64,000 bases of DNA from Streptomyces mirabilis (GTDB taxonomy: Bacteria > Actinomycetota > Actinomycetes > Streptomycetales > Streptomycetaceae): the NCBI RefSeq assembly GCF_018310535.1, contig NZ_CP074102.1:2418001-2482000 (forward strand), read 5' to 3'. Shown piece by piece: positions 1 to 7,811 of this stretch. The position numbers and the translations under genes were made by a program. The number at the start of each line of letters is the position of its first letter. The first letter of the stretch is position 1. The notes beneath the pieces were generated by a model. The model saw nothing but the letters and a program-made list of their open reading frames with translations. It had not been told where the DNA came from and searched no databases.

Positions 1-45
1 GCCGCCGTAGGACTTGCGCAGTGCGGTGACTTCGATGACTGACAT
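1..45 (-). CDS. ABC transporter ATP-binding protein, N-terminus only
   Basis: Only the first 15 codons lie in the window, reading leftward from an ATG at 45. They translate to MSVIEVTALRKSYGG, a typical start for an ABC ATPase: a first beta strand followed by the aromatic A-loop tyrosine in the KSYGG motif. The gene is divergent from the exporter gene that starts at 260, so about 214 bases form a shared upstream region. The Walker motifs lie outside the window, so the substrate and even import versus export cannot be told. The reading frame and motif are seen directly; the family call is inferred from this short stretch. Confidence 0.7.
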   Translation of the reverse strand, partial: MSVIEVTALRKSYGG

Positions 46-144
46 GTCCCGAGGATCCCGGCGGGACGGGAGCGGGCACATCGTCCATCGCGCTCGAAGC
101 GGCATCAGCCGATCGGTTGATGCGGCGATACGACCGAGCCCCGG

Positions 145-187
145 GCCCAGGAGCACCGATTCCCAGGCCCTGGAGCACCGGTCCCAG
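145..187. repeat. imperfect 21-22 bp tandem repeat in divergent ABC upstream region
   Basis: Two adjacent units share the core GGAGCACCG followed by TCCCAG; unit 1 is 145-166 and unit 2 is 167-187. They lie between the leftward ABC ATPase start and the rightward exporter start. No function is evident. They could be regulator half-sites or simple slippage. Confidence 0.5.
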
Positions 188-245
188 GTCCGTGGAACGA
201 TTCAGGTCCGGCCAAAACTCGGTGGGCTCTGTCAGTGCCGAACCG

Positions 246-251
246 TAGGCT
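246..251 (+). promoter_or_regulatory. -10 element TAGGCT, probable leaderless start
   Basis: TAGGCT fits the actinobacterial TANNNT -10 pattern and ends 8 bases before the ATG at 260. No Shine-Dalgarno sequence precedes that ATG, so the exporter operon probably starts as a leaderless transcript. I see no convincing -35 element. Confidence 0.45.
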
Positions 252-259
252 CGCTCCTG

Positions 260-2044
260 ATGTCCACTCCAGATGCGGTGACCCCGGGCCGAGCCGACCA
301 TTCGACCGTACGCAGCCTGCTGCGCCTGTGGCCGTACGTGCGGCCGGTGCGCGTGCGGCTGTTCAGTGCCGCCTTCGTCGCGGTCCTCGCCTCCTGTACG
401 GGGCTGGTGTTCCCGCTCGTCCTGAAGTGGATGGTGGACGGTCCGGTGGCCGACCACGACTCGGCGGGCATCTGGCTCGGCGCGCTGTACCTGCTGCTGC
501 TCGGTATCGCGGAGGCGGTGCTGTTCGGGCTGCGGCGGTGGCTGGTGGCGCGGCCGCTGTCGGGGGTCGAGGCGGACATGCGGGCGGATCTGTACCGGCA
601 TCTGCAACGGCTCCCGGTCGCCTTCCACGACCGCTGGGCCTCCGGTCAGCTGCTGTCCCGGGGCACCACGGACCTGATGCTGGTGCGCCAGTTCCTCGCT
701 TTCCCCCTGACGTTCCTGCTGGTCAACTCCGTGACGATCCTGGTCGGGGTCATGATCATGCTGGCCCAGGAGTGGACCCTCGGCCTGGTGCTGCTCGCTC
801 CCGCGGCGCCCCTGATGGTCGTCTGCTGGCTCTTCGAGCGGCACTACTCGCTGGTGGCGCGGCGGGCCCAGGACCAGGTGGGCGATCTGACGACGGTCGT
901 CGAGGAGAGCGTGCTCGGCATCCGCATCATCAAGGGCTTCGGGCGCCACCGCAGCCAGGCCCTCGCCTTCCGCGAGCTGTCCCGCACCCTGCGCGGCACG
1001 GAGCTGGCCAAGGCCCGCCTCCTCGCCGCCATCCTGACGGTCATCGTCACCCTCCCCGAACTCGCCATCGGCGCCGCCCTCGTACTCGGCACGGTCCAGG
1101 TCGCCGACGGCCGCCTGTCCGCCGGCACGCTGGTAGCGTTCCTCTCCACGGCGCTCGCGCTGCGCTGGCCCGTCGAGTCCATCGGCTTCCTCCTCGCGAT
1201 GAGCCAGGAGGCGGCGACGGCGACGGAGCGGTACTTCGAGGTGATGGACGAGAAGCCGGAGTCCGCCGGTACGTCCGCGGTCGCCGCCGGGAAGGGCGAG
1301 GGCGGACTCCGCTTCCACGGCGTCCGGTTCCGCTATCCCGACGCCCCGGCGGACGCGCCCCCCGTCCTCGACCGCATCGATCTGCACATCCGTCCGGGTG
1401 AGTCGATGGCCCTGGTCGGCGCGACCGGCACCGGGAAGACCACCCTCACCGCCCTCGTCCCACGGCTGCACGAGGTAACGGCCGGGCGGATCACGCTGGA
1501 CGGCGAGGACATCACGGCGATGCCCCGCGAGGAGCTTCGCGCGCGTGTGGCCGTGGCCTTCGAGGAGCCCACCCTCTTCTCGGCCAGTGTCGGGGAGAAC
1601 GTGCTCATGGGCGCCCCGGACACCGCGGGAGAAGCGGACCTGGACCGTGCCCTCGCCGTGGCCCAGGCCGACTTCGCGCACACGCTCCCGCAGGGGACGC
1701 GGACCCAGGTCGGCGAGCAGGGCCTGAGCCTGTCCGGCGGCCAGCGCCAGCGCCTCGCCCTCGCGCGGGCCGTCGTCGGCCGCCCCGGCTTCCTCGTCCT
1801 CGACGACCCTCTGTCGGCGCTGGACGTCCACACGGAGGCCGCGGTCGAGGCCGCGCTGCGCCGCGTACTGGCGGAGACGACCGCGCTGATCGTGGCGCAC
1901 CGCCCGTCCACGGTCCTGCTCGCCGACCGCGTGGCCCTGCTCTCCGGCGGCCGTATCACGGCGGTCGGCACCCACCACGAACTCCTGCGCAGCAACGCCG
2001 AGTACGCCCATCTGATGTCAGGTGACGAGGAGGCCGACCGATGA
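260..2044 (+). CDS. ABC exporter half-transporter, pair 1 subunit A
   Basis: A 594-residue half-transporter with an N-terminal six-helix type IV exporter membrane domain and a C-terminal nucleotide-binding domain. Walker A (GATGTGKTT) and the LSGGQ signature are intact. Walker B ends LVLDDP, so the catalytic glutamate is replaced by aspartate, while the H-loop histidine (AHRPST) is present. The frame stays open upstream to position 14, but that stretch has no domain content. ATG 260 is preferred because the protein then begins like its relatives and a -10 element sits 8 bases upstream. The stop overlaps the next start (ATGA), so the two genes are translationally coupled and probably form a heterodimer. 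The substrate is unknown; lipid, peptide or drug export are all possible. Confidence 0.9.
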   Translation: MSTPDAVTPGRADHSTVRSLLRLWPYVRPVRVRLFSAAFVAVLASCTGLVFPLVLKWMVDGPVADHDSAGIWLGALYLLLLGIAEAVLFGLRRWLVARPLSGVEADMRADLYRHLQRLPVAFHDRWASGQLLSRGTTDLMLVRQFLAFPLTFLLVNSVTILVGVMIMLAQEWTLGLVLLAPAAPLMVVCWLFERHYSLVARRAQDQVGDLTTVVEESVLGIRIIKGFGRHRSQALAFRELSRTLRGTELAKARLLAAILTVIVTLPELAIGAALVLGTVQVADGRLSAGTLVAFLSTALALRWPVESIGFLLAMSQEAATATERYFEVMDEKPESAGTSAVAAGKGEGGLRFHGVRFRYPDAPADAPPVLDRIDLHIRPGESMALVGATGTGKTTLTALVPRLHEVTAGRITLDGEDITAMPREELRARVAVAFEEPTLFSASVGENVLMGAPDTAGEADLDRALAVAQADFAHTLPQGTRTQVGEQGLSLSGGQRQRLALARAVVGRPGFLVLDDPLSALDVHTEAAVEAALRRVLAETTALIVAHRPSTVLLADRVALLSGGRITAVGTHHELLRSNAEYAHLMSGDEEADR

Positions 2045-3948
2045 CGGCGCCCACGACGACCGCGCCGAACAAGGAGCCGGACCGGGAACCGGGCACGGAA
2101 CCCGACGGCGGGGAGCCCGGCACGGACCGTCCGGACGCGCGGGAGTCCCACAAGCACCAGGACCCCTTCGACCGCGACACCCTGCCCACTCCCCCGGGCG
2201 CCACCGCCGCGCTGCTGCGTTCCCTCCTCGCCCCGCTCAAGGCGCGTGTGGTGGTGACGATGGTGCTGCTCCTGCTCCAGCAGGCCGCGATCCAGGCGGG
2301 CCCGCTGCTCGTCGCGTACGCCATCGACCGCGCCGTACCGGCGTTCCGCGCGCACGACCACGGCCCGCTGATCGCGGTGGGAGTCGGCTATCTGCTGTGC
2401 GCGCTGGCCGCCGGCGGGCTCCAGTACGCCTTCACCCAGGCGTCCGCCCGGGTCAACCAGGACGTGCTGCTCGATCTGCGTGGCCGGATCTTCCGCCATG
2501 CGCAGGCGCTCAGCATCGACTTCCACGAGCGCTACACCTCGGGCCGCCTGATCTCCCGCTCCACGACGGACGTCGAGTCGCTGCGCGAACTGCTCAGCGA
2601 GGGCCTGCAGGAACTCATCACGGTGATCCTGTCCTTCGTCTACATCTCGGCGATGCTGCTCTGGCTGGACCTGAGCCTGGGCGCGGTGGCGGTGGCGTCC
2701 TTCGTGCCGCTCTACCTCCTCGTACGGCAGTACCGGCGCCGTGCGGGCCGTATCTACCGCCTCCGTTCGACCGCGATCGCCGCCGTGATCGTGAAGTTCG
2801 CGGAGACGATGAACGGGATCCGGCCGGTGCGCGCGTTCCGCCGTGAGGAGGCCAACGACGCGGAGTTCCGGGTGCTCAACAAGCGCCACGAGCGCACCAA
2901 CGGCGACGCCCTGCTGGAGATGGCCCGCTATGTCGTCGGCTCCCGGCTGGTCGCCAACACGGCGGTCGCGGGGATCGTGCTGTGGGGCGCGTACCGGGTG
3001 GCCTCGGGTTCGCTGGCGCTGGGCGTGCTGGCCGCCTCCGTGCTGTATCTGCGCCGCCTGTACGACCCGATAGACCGGCTGGGCATGTTCCTCAACGCGT
3101 ACCAGTCCGCGGCGGCCTCGCTGGAGAAGATCGCGGGCCTGCTGGCCCAGACGCCATCCGTGCCGGAGCCGGCCGAGCCGAGGCGGCTGCCCGCGCTCGC
3201 CTCCGCACAGCCGGGCCGCGAGGTCGCCTTCGAGGACGTCCGCTTCGCGTACCGCACCGGCGGCGAGGTGCTGCCCACCTTCTCGCTCACGCTCCCCGCG
3301 GGGCAGACGGTGGCCGTGGTCGGCTCGACGGGCGCGGGCAAGTCGACGCTCGCCAAGCTGCTGGCCCGTTTCTACGACCCGACGGACGGCCGCGTCCTGC
3401 TCGACGGCGTCGATCTGCGCGAGCTGTCCGTGCCCGAACTGCGGCGCGGGGTGGTGATGGTGACCCAGGAGGCCTTCCTGTTCTCCGGCACGGTCGCCGA
3501 GAACATCGCCATCGGCCGCTCCGACGCGAGCCGCGAGGAGATCGAGCGGGCCGCCAAGGCGATCGGCGCCCACGACTTCATCAGCGCGCTGCCCGAGGGC
3601 TACGACACGGACGTACGCAAGCGGGGCGGCCGCATCTCCGCCGGGCAGCGCCAACTCGTCGCCTTCGCACGGGCGTTGCTCGCCGACCCGGCCGTCCTCA
3701 TCCTCGACGAGGCGACCAGCTCCCTCGACATCCCGGGGGAACGGGCGGTGCAGCGCGCCATGTCGACGGTCCTGCGCGGCCGGACGGCGGTGGTCATCGC
3801 CCACCGCCTGTCCACGGTGGAGATCGCCGACCGGGTGCTGGTGATGGAGCACGGGCGGGTGGTCGAGGACGGCAGCCCGGCCGAACTCGTGGCGTCCACC
3901 GGCAGATTCGCGGACCTGCACCAGGCGTGGCGCGAAAGCCTCGTCTAG
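2041..3948 (+). CDS. ABC exporter half-transporter, pair 1 subunit B
   Basis: A 635-residue partner of the preceding gene, starting inside its stop codon (ATGA overlap). A charged, Pro/Glu-rich N-terminal tail of about 45 residues precedes the six-helix membrane domain. The nucleotide-binding domain has a canonical Walker A (GSTGAGKST), a canonical Walker B with catalytic glutamate (LILDEATSSLD) and the H-loop histidine. Its signature reads ISAGQ instead of LSGGQ. In the expected head-to-tail dimer, this Walker site pairs with the partner's perfect LSGGQ to make one consensus ATP site. The other site combines the partner's Asp-for-Glu Walker B with ISAGQ and is degenerate. That is the usual pattern of asymmetric heterodimeric exporters. 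Confidence 0.9.
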   Translation: MTAPTTTAPNKEPDREPGTEPDGGEPGTDRPDARESHKHQDPFDRDTLPTPPGATAALLRSLLAPLKARVVVTMVLLLLQQAAIQAGPLLVAYAIDRAVPAFRAHDHGPLIAVGVGYLLCALAAGGLQYAFTQASARVNQDVLLDLRGRIFRHAQALSIDFHERYTSGRLISRSTTDVESLRELLSEGLQELITVILSFVYISAMLLWLDLSLGAVAVASFVPLYLLVRQYRRRAGRIYRLRSTAIAAVIVKFAETMNGIRPVRAFRREEANDAEFRVLNKRHERTNGDALLEMARYVVGSRLVANTAVAGIVLWGAYRVASGSLALGVLAASVLYLRRLYDPIDRLGMFLNAYQSAAASLEKIAGLLAQTPSVPEPAEPRRLPALASAQPGREVAFEDVRFAYRTGGEVLPTFSLTLPAGQTVAVVGSTGAGKSTLAKLLARFYDPTDGRVLLDGVDLRELSVPELRRGVVMVTQEAFLFSGTVAENIAIGRSDASREEIERAAKAIGAHDFISALPEGYDTDVRKRGGRISAGQRQLVAFARALLADPAVLILDEATSSLDIPGERAVQRAMSTVLRGRTAVVIAHRLSTVEIADRVLVMEHGRVVEDGSPAELVASTGRFADLHQAWRESLV

Positions 3949-4001
3949 CGGACGACGAGTGACTCGTACAGCGGACGGCGAGTGAAAGGCGTGAGGGCTG
4001 G

Positions 4002-5711
4002 ATGATCGACGCTCACGAGGACCCGGGGACGCCCGACCGCCGGGGCGGGTGGCGGTATCTGTGGTGGCTGGTCACCCGGCAGTCGGGGCGCAGCGCGGCC
4101 GGCGCGCTGCTCGCCACGGTGTGGATGACGCTCCTGGCGCTGCCGCCGTATCTGCTGTCCCGTGCGATCGACGACGGCCTGGAGCCGGGCGACGAGGGCG
4201 CGCTGTGGGGCTGGACGGCCGCCGTGCTGGGCATCGGGGTGTTCAACGCCTGGCTGGGCATCATGCGGCATCGCACCATGACCAAGGTCCGGATGGACGC
4301 CAACTTCCGCACGGTCAAGGTCGTGGTGGGGCAGTCCGCGCGGCTGGGTGCCGCGCTGGGCCGCCAGGTCGGCGCCGGGGAGGTCGTCACGATCGGCGTC
4401 GGTGACGTCCAGACGATCAGCCAGTCGCTGACCGTCGTCGGTCCCGGCATCGCCGCGATCGTCACCTACGGCGTGGTGGCCGCGCTGCTGATGTCGGTCT
4501 CGCTCCAGCTCTCGGTGGTGATCCTCCTCGGGGTGCCGATGATCGCCGGGCTGGTCGGCCCGCTGATGGGTCGGCTCCAGGGTGCGGAGACCGAGTACCG
4601 CGAGCGGCAGGGCGTGCTGACCGCGCGGATCGGCGACCTCGCGGGCGGTCTGCGCGTCCTCAACGGCCTGGGCGGCAAGGGGCTGTTCGCGGACACCTTC
4701 CGCCGTGACTCGCAGCAGCTGCGGGCGCAGGGGTACCGGGTCGGGGCGGCGACCAGCTGGATCCAGGCGCTGGGCACGGGTCTGCCGACCCTCTTCCTCG
4801 CCGTCGTGACCTGGCTCGCGGCCCGGCTCGCCGCCCAGGGGGAGATCACCATCGGCCAGTTGGTGTCCGTGTACGGCTATGTCGCGGTCCTCGTGATGCC
4901 GGTGTACTTCTTCATCGAGAGCGGCTACCAGCTCAGCCGGGCCGTCGTCGCCGCCCGGCGCGTCGTACGGTTCCTGTCCCTGGAGCCCGTCGCCGACCAT
5001 CCCGACGCCCGGGACGCGCCCGCCTCCCCGGCGGTGCTGCACGATCCGGACTCCGGGGTACGGGTGCTGCCGGGGCGGCTCACCGCGCTGGTCGGAGCAC
5101 TTCCCGCGGAGTCCGAGGCCGTCGTCGACCGCCTCGGCCGGTACGCGGAGTCGGCGGTCACGTGGGGTGGCGTACGGCTCGACGAGATCGCCGTGGCGCA
5201 GGTGCGCGAGCGGATCCTGGTCGCGGACAACGAGGCCGACCTGTTCGCCGGCACCCTGCGCGAGCTGGTCTGCGGTCGCCGGGAGCACGACGAGGAGGCG
5301 ATCGCCCGGGCGGTGCGCGCGGCGGCGGCGGACGACATCGTGCTCGGTCTCCCCGACGGTCTCGACTCGGACGTCGCCGCCCAGGGCCGCAGCCTCTCCG
5401 GCGGCCAGCGACAGCGTGTACGCCTGGTGCGGGCGCTGCTCGCCGACCCCGAGGTACTGCTCGCCGTCGAACCGACCTCGGCGCTCGACGCGCACACCGA
5501 GGCGGCCGTGGCGGCCCGGCTGCGGGCCGCCCGCTCTGGCCGTACGACCGTCGTCACCAGCACCTCTCCGCTGATGCTGGACCAGGTGGACACCGTGCAC
5601 TTCCTGGTCGACGGCAAGGTCGCGGCGAGCGGCAGCCATCACGAACTCCTCGGCGCGGAGCCGGGATACCGGGCGCTGGTGGCCCGCGACACGCAAGAGG
5701 CCCTGCGATGA
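4002..5711 (+). CDS. ABC exporter half-transporter with ruined Walker motifs, pair 2 subunit A
   Basis: A 569-residue half-transporter with an exporter-type membrane domain (about residues 15-320) and a nucleotide-binding domain. The signature is perfect (LSGGQRQR, about residues 465-472). Where Walker A should be, the sequence reads ALVGALPAESEAV, with no glycine-lysine-Ser/Thr. In Walker B the aspartate is valine (V489), although the next glutamate (E490) remains, and the H-loop histidine is replaced (TSTSPL). This domain probably cannot bind ATP in its own Walker site and only lends its signature to the partner. The ATG at 4002 lies 53 bases after the previous stop, with a weak purine-rich stretch upstream. 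The stop overlaps the next gene (ATGA). Substrate unknown. Confidence 0.9.
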   Translation: MIDAHEDPGTPDRRGGWRYLWWLVTRQSGRSAAGALLATVWMTLLALPPYLLSRAIDDGLEPGDEGALWGWTAAVLGIGVFNAWLGIMRHRTMTKVRMDANFRTVKVVVGQSARLGAALGRQVGAGEVVTIGVGDVQTISQSLTVVGPGIAAIVTYGVVAALLMSVSLQLSVVILLGVPMIAGLVGPLMGRLQGAETEYRERQGVLTARIGDLAGGLRVLNGLGGKGLFADTFRRDSQQLRAQGYRVGAATSWIQALGTGLPTLFLAVVTWLAARLAAQGEITIGQLVSVYGYVAVLVMPVYFFIESGYQLSRAVVAARRVVRFLSLEPVADHPDARDAPASPAVLHDPDSGVRVLPGRLTALVGALPAESEAVVDRLGRYAESAVTWGGVRLDEIAVAQVRERILVADNEADLFAGTLRELVCGRREHDEEAIARAVRAAAADDIVLGLPDGLDSDVAAQGRSLSGGQRQRVRLVRALLADPEVLLAVEPTSALDAHTEAAVAARLRAARSGRTTVVTSTSPLMLDQVDTVHFLVDGKVAASGSHHELLGAEPGYRALVARDTQEALR

Positions 5712-7447
5712 GCGCGCACCTGCCGGTCGCCGAGCCCGCCGAGGTGCGCCGGGCGGCACTGCGGCTGATCCGGGCGGACGGGCGGGCCTTCGCCGCTGTG
5801 CTCGGCCTCAACGCGCTGGCCGCCGCGACCGGTCTGGTCGGGCCGTGGCTGCTCGGGCGGATCATCGACGACGTACGGGCCGGGGACGGTGTGGACGTGG
5901 TGGACCGGCTGGCGTCGGTCATCCTGGTGTGCTCGCTTGCGCAGTTGCTGCTGGCGCGGTGGGCCCGGTACGTGGGGCACCGCTTCGGGGAGCGGACGCT
6001 GGCCCGGGTGCGGGAGCAGTTCGTGGAGCGGGCGCTGAGCCTGCCCGCGTCGGTCGTGGAGCGGGCAGGCACCGGTGACCTGACCGCGCGCGGCACCGCC
6101 GATGTCACCGTGGTGGGCAACACCCTGCGCGACGCCGGACCCGAACTGCTCATCTCCTGCGCCCAGGCGCTGTTCATCCTCGGCGCGGTCTTCGTCATCG
6201 CCCCGCTGCTCGGCGTCTGCGGGGTGCTCGGGCTCGTCGGCATCTGGTTCGCCCTTCGCTGGTATCTGCGCCGTGCGCGCACCGCGTATCTCGCCGAGGG
6301 CACCGCCACCTCGGACGTCGCCGAGATCCTCGCGGCCACCGCGTCCGGTGCCCGTACGGTGGAGGCGTTCGGGCTTCAGCGCGGCCGGATCACCGCGAGC
6401 CGTCGGACGCTGGAGACGTCCCGCCTCAGGCGGATGCGGACCCTCTTCCTGCGCAGCGTGTTCTTCCCGGCCGTGGAGGTGTCGTACGTCGTTCCCGTGG
6501 TCGCCGCCCTGCTGGTGGGCGGTGCCCTGCACGCGCGGGGGTCGATGAGCCTGGGGGCGGTGGTCGCCGCGACCCTGTATCTGCGCCAGCTCGCGGAACC
6601 ACTCGACCAGATCCTGATGCAGGTCGAGCAACTCCAGAGCAGCGGTGCCTCGTTCGCCCGCGTAGAGGGGCTGGCCCGGGCGCCACGGGCCGTGCCGTCG
6701 GGCTCGCCCACCCCGGCCGACGACCGGATCGACGTGACGGATGTCCGCTACTCCTACGACCGCGGGGGCGAGGTGCTGCGCGGAGTCGACCTGACCGTCC
6801 GGCCCGGGGAACGGCTGGCCGTCGTCGGGCCCTCCGGCGCCGGGAAGACCACGCTGAGCCGGCTGCTCGCGGGCATCGACGCGCCGCGGTCCGGGTCGGT
6901 GACGGTGGGGGGCGTACCGATCGCCGACCTCGATCCCGAGCAGCTGCGCCGGCAGGTCGTCCTCGTCACCCAGGAGCACCACGTGTTCCTGGGCTCCGTT
7001 CGCGACAACCTGCTGATCGCCGAACCCGCCGCCGGTGACGCGGCGTTGTGGGCGGCGCTGGCCGCCGTCGGTGCCGACGGCTGGGTCCGGGAGCTGCCGG
7101 ACGGGCTGGACACCGAGCTCGGCACCGGCGGCCGCCGGACGGACGGGTCGCGGGCCCAGCAGCTCGCCCTGGCCAGGGTGGTGCTGGCCGACCCGCACAC
7201 TCTCATCCTCGACGAGGCGACCGCGCTGCTCGATCCGACGACCGCGCGCCACACCGAGCGTGCGCTCGCCGCCGTACTGGAGGGGCGCACCGTGATCGCC
7301 ATCGCGCACCGGCTGCACACCGCGCACGACGCGGACCGGGTCGCCGTGATGGAGGACGGACTGCTCACCGAACTCGGCACGCATGACGAGCTGGCGGCGG
7401 CCGGGGGCGCGTACGCGGCACTTTGGCGGACGTGGCACGGGGACTAG
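5708..7447 (+). CDS. ABC exporter half-transporter with ruined signature motif, pair 2 subunit B
   Basis: A 579-residue partner starting at the ATGA overlap. The open frame extends about 180 codons further upstream, but that part is antiparallel shadow of the previous gene. The membrane domain covers about residues 20-310. The nucleotide-binding domain has a canonical Walker A (GPSGAGKTT, Lys380), Walker B with glutamate (LILDEATALLD) and the H-loop (AHRLHT). The LSGGQ signature is replaced by TDGSR around residues 478-482. This is the exact complement of the preceding protein. One composite site would have all consensus motifs; the opposite site would have neither Walker A nor a signature. 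The pair is an extreme asymmetric heterodimeric exporter of unknown substrate. Confidence 0.9.
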   Translation: MSAHLPVAEPAEVRRAALRLIRADGRAFAAVLGLNALAAATGLVGPWLLGRIIDDVRAGDGVDVVDRLASVILVCSLAQLLLARWARYVGHRFGERTLARVREQFVERALSLPASVVERAGTGDLTARGTADVTVVGNTLRDAGPELLISCAQALFILGAVFVIAPLLGVCGVLGLVGIWFALRWYLRRARTAYLAEGTATSDVAEILAATASGARTVEAFGLQRGRITASRRTLETSRLRRMRTLFLRSVFFPAVEVSYVVPVVAALLVGGALHARGSMSLGAVVAATLYLRQLAEPLDQILMQVEQLQSSGASFARVEGLARAPRAVPSGSPTPADDRIDVTDVRYSYDRGGEVLRGVDLTVRPGERLAVVGPSGAGKTTLSRLLAGIDAPRSGSVTVGGVPIADLDPEQLRRQVVLVTQEHHVFLGSVRDNLLIAEPAAGDAALWAALAAVGADGWVRELPDGLDTELGTGGRRTDGSRAQQLALARVVLADPHTLILDEATALLDPTTARHTERALAAVLEGRTVIAIAHRLHTAHDADRVAVMEDGLLTELGTHDELAAAGGAYAALWRTWHGD

Positions 7448-7811
7448 GGGGCGACTGATCGGGTCGCGTCCGGTCGTCCTGGGCCCGGGGCGGCAGGGCC
7501 GCCGCGCCTTGCCGCGCCACAGACCAGACGCACTCCGGCGAACAGTCCGCATGCCGAACATGAACACCCGGACAACGGACGAATTCCGGCCAAGTTCCTG
7601 ACGCGGTCCTGACAGAAAGCGAAATCTCCTGCCACTCTTCCCACGGCAACTTCACAGCAATCCCACAGCACCATCGCCGTGTCGTGGTCGTAGACCCCAT
7701 GCAACTGGTTCCGCGTTCCGCCCTGTTCTGCCCTGTTCTGCCCGGACGGGTACCCACCCCGACCGGATCCCCACTGGCCGCGCGACCCGTGGCCACGCAG
7801 AAGGAGTCAGT
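7448..7811. other. 364-base intergenic region upstream of first M4 peptidase
   Basis: I see no gene here. A weak 6-bp hairpin (7489-7503, GGCGGC/GCCGCC) lies shortly after the exporter stop and may act as a terminator. The segment 7574-7614 matches a segment upstream of the next peptidase gene and is listed separately. AAGGAG at 7801-7806 is the ribosome-binding site of the peptidase. Confidence 0.5.
7574..7614 (+). promoter_or_regulatory. upstream element shared by the two M4 peptidase genes, copy 1
   Basis: This 41-base stretch aligns without gaps to 10003-10043, with 31 identical positions. It includes AACGGACG, TTCCGGCCAAG and TCCTGACA. It lies about 200 bases upstream of the first peptidase start. 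It may be a promoter or regulator site kept after duplication. CTGACA resembles a -35 hexamer, but I find no matching -10. Confidence 0.5.

Noticed and set aside
1333..3921. Long leftward open frame of about 860 codons opposite the ABC genes
   Set aside because: Antisense shadow of GC-rich coding sequence: Arg/Gly/Asp-rich low-complexity translation, no domain, and the plus strand encodes clear ABC proteins.
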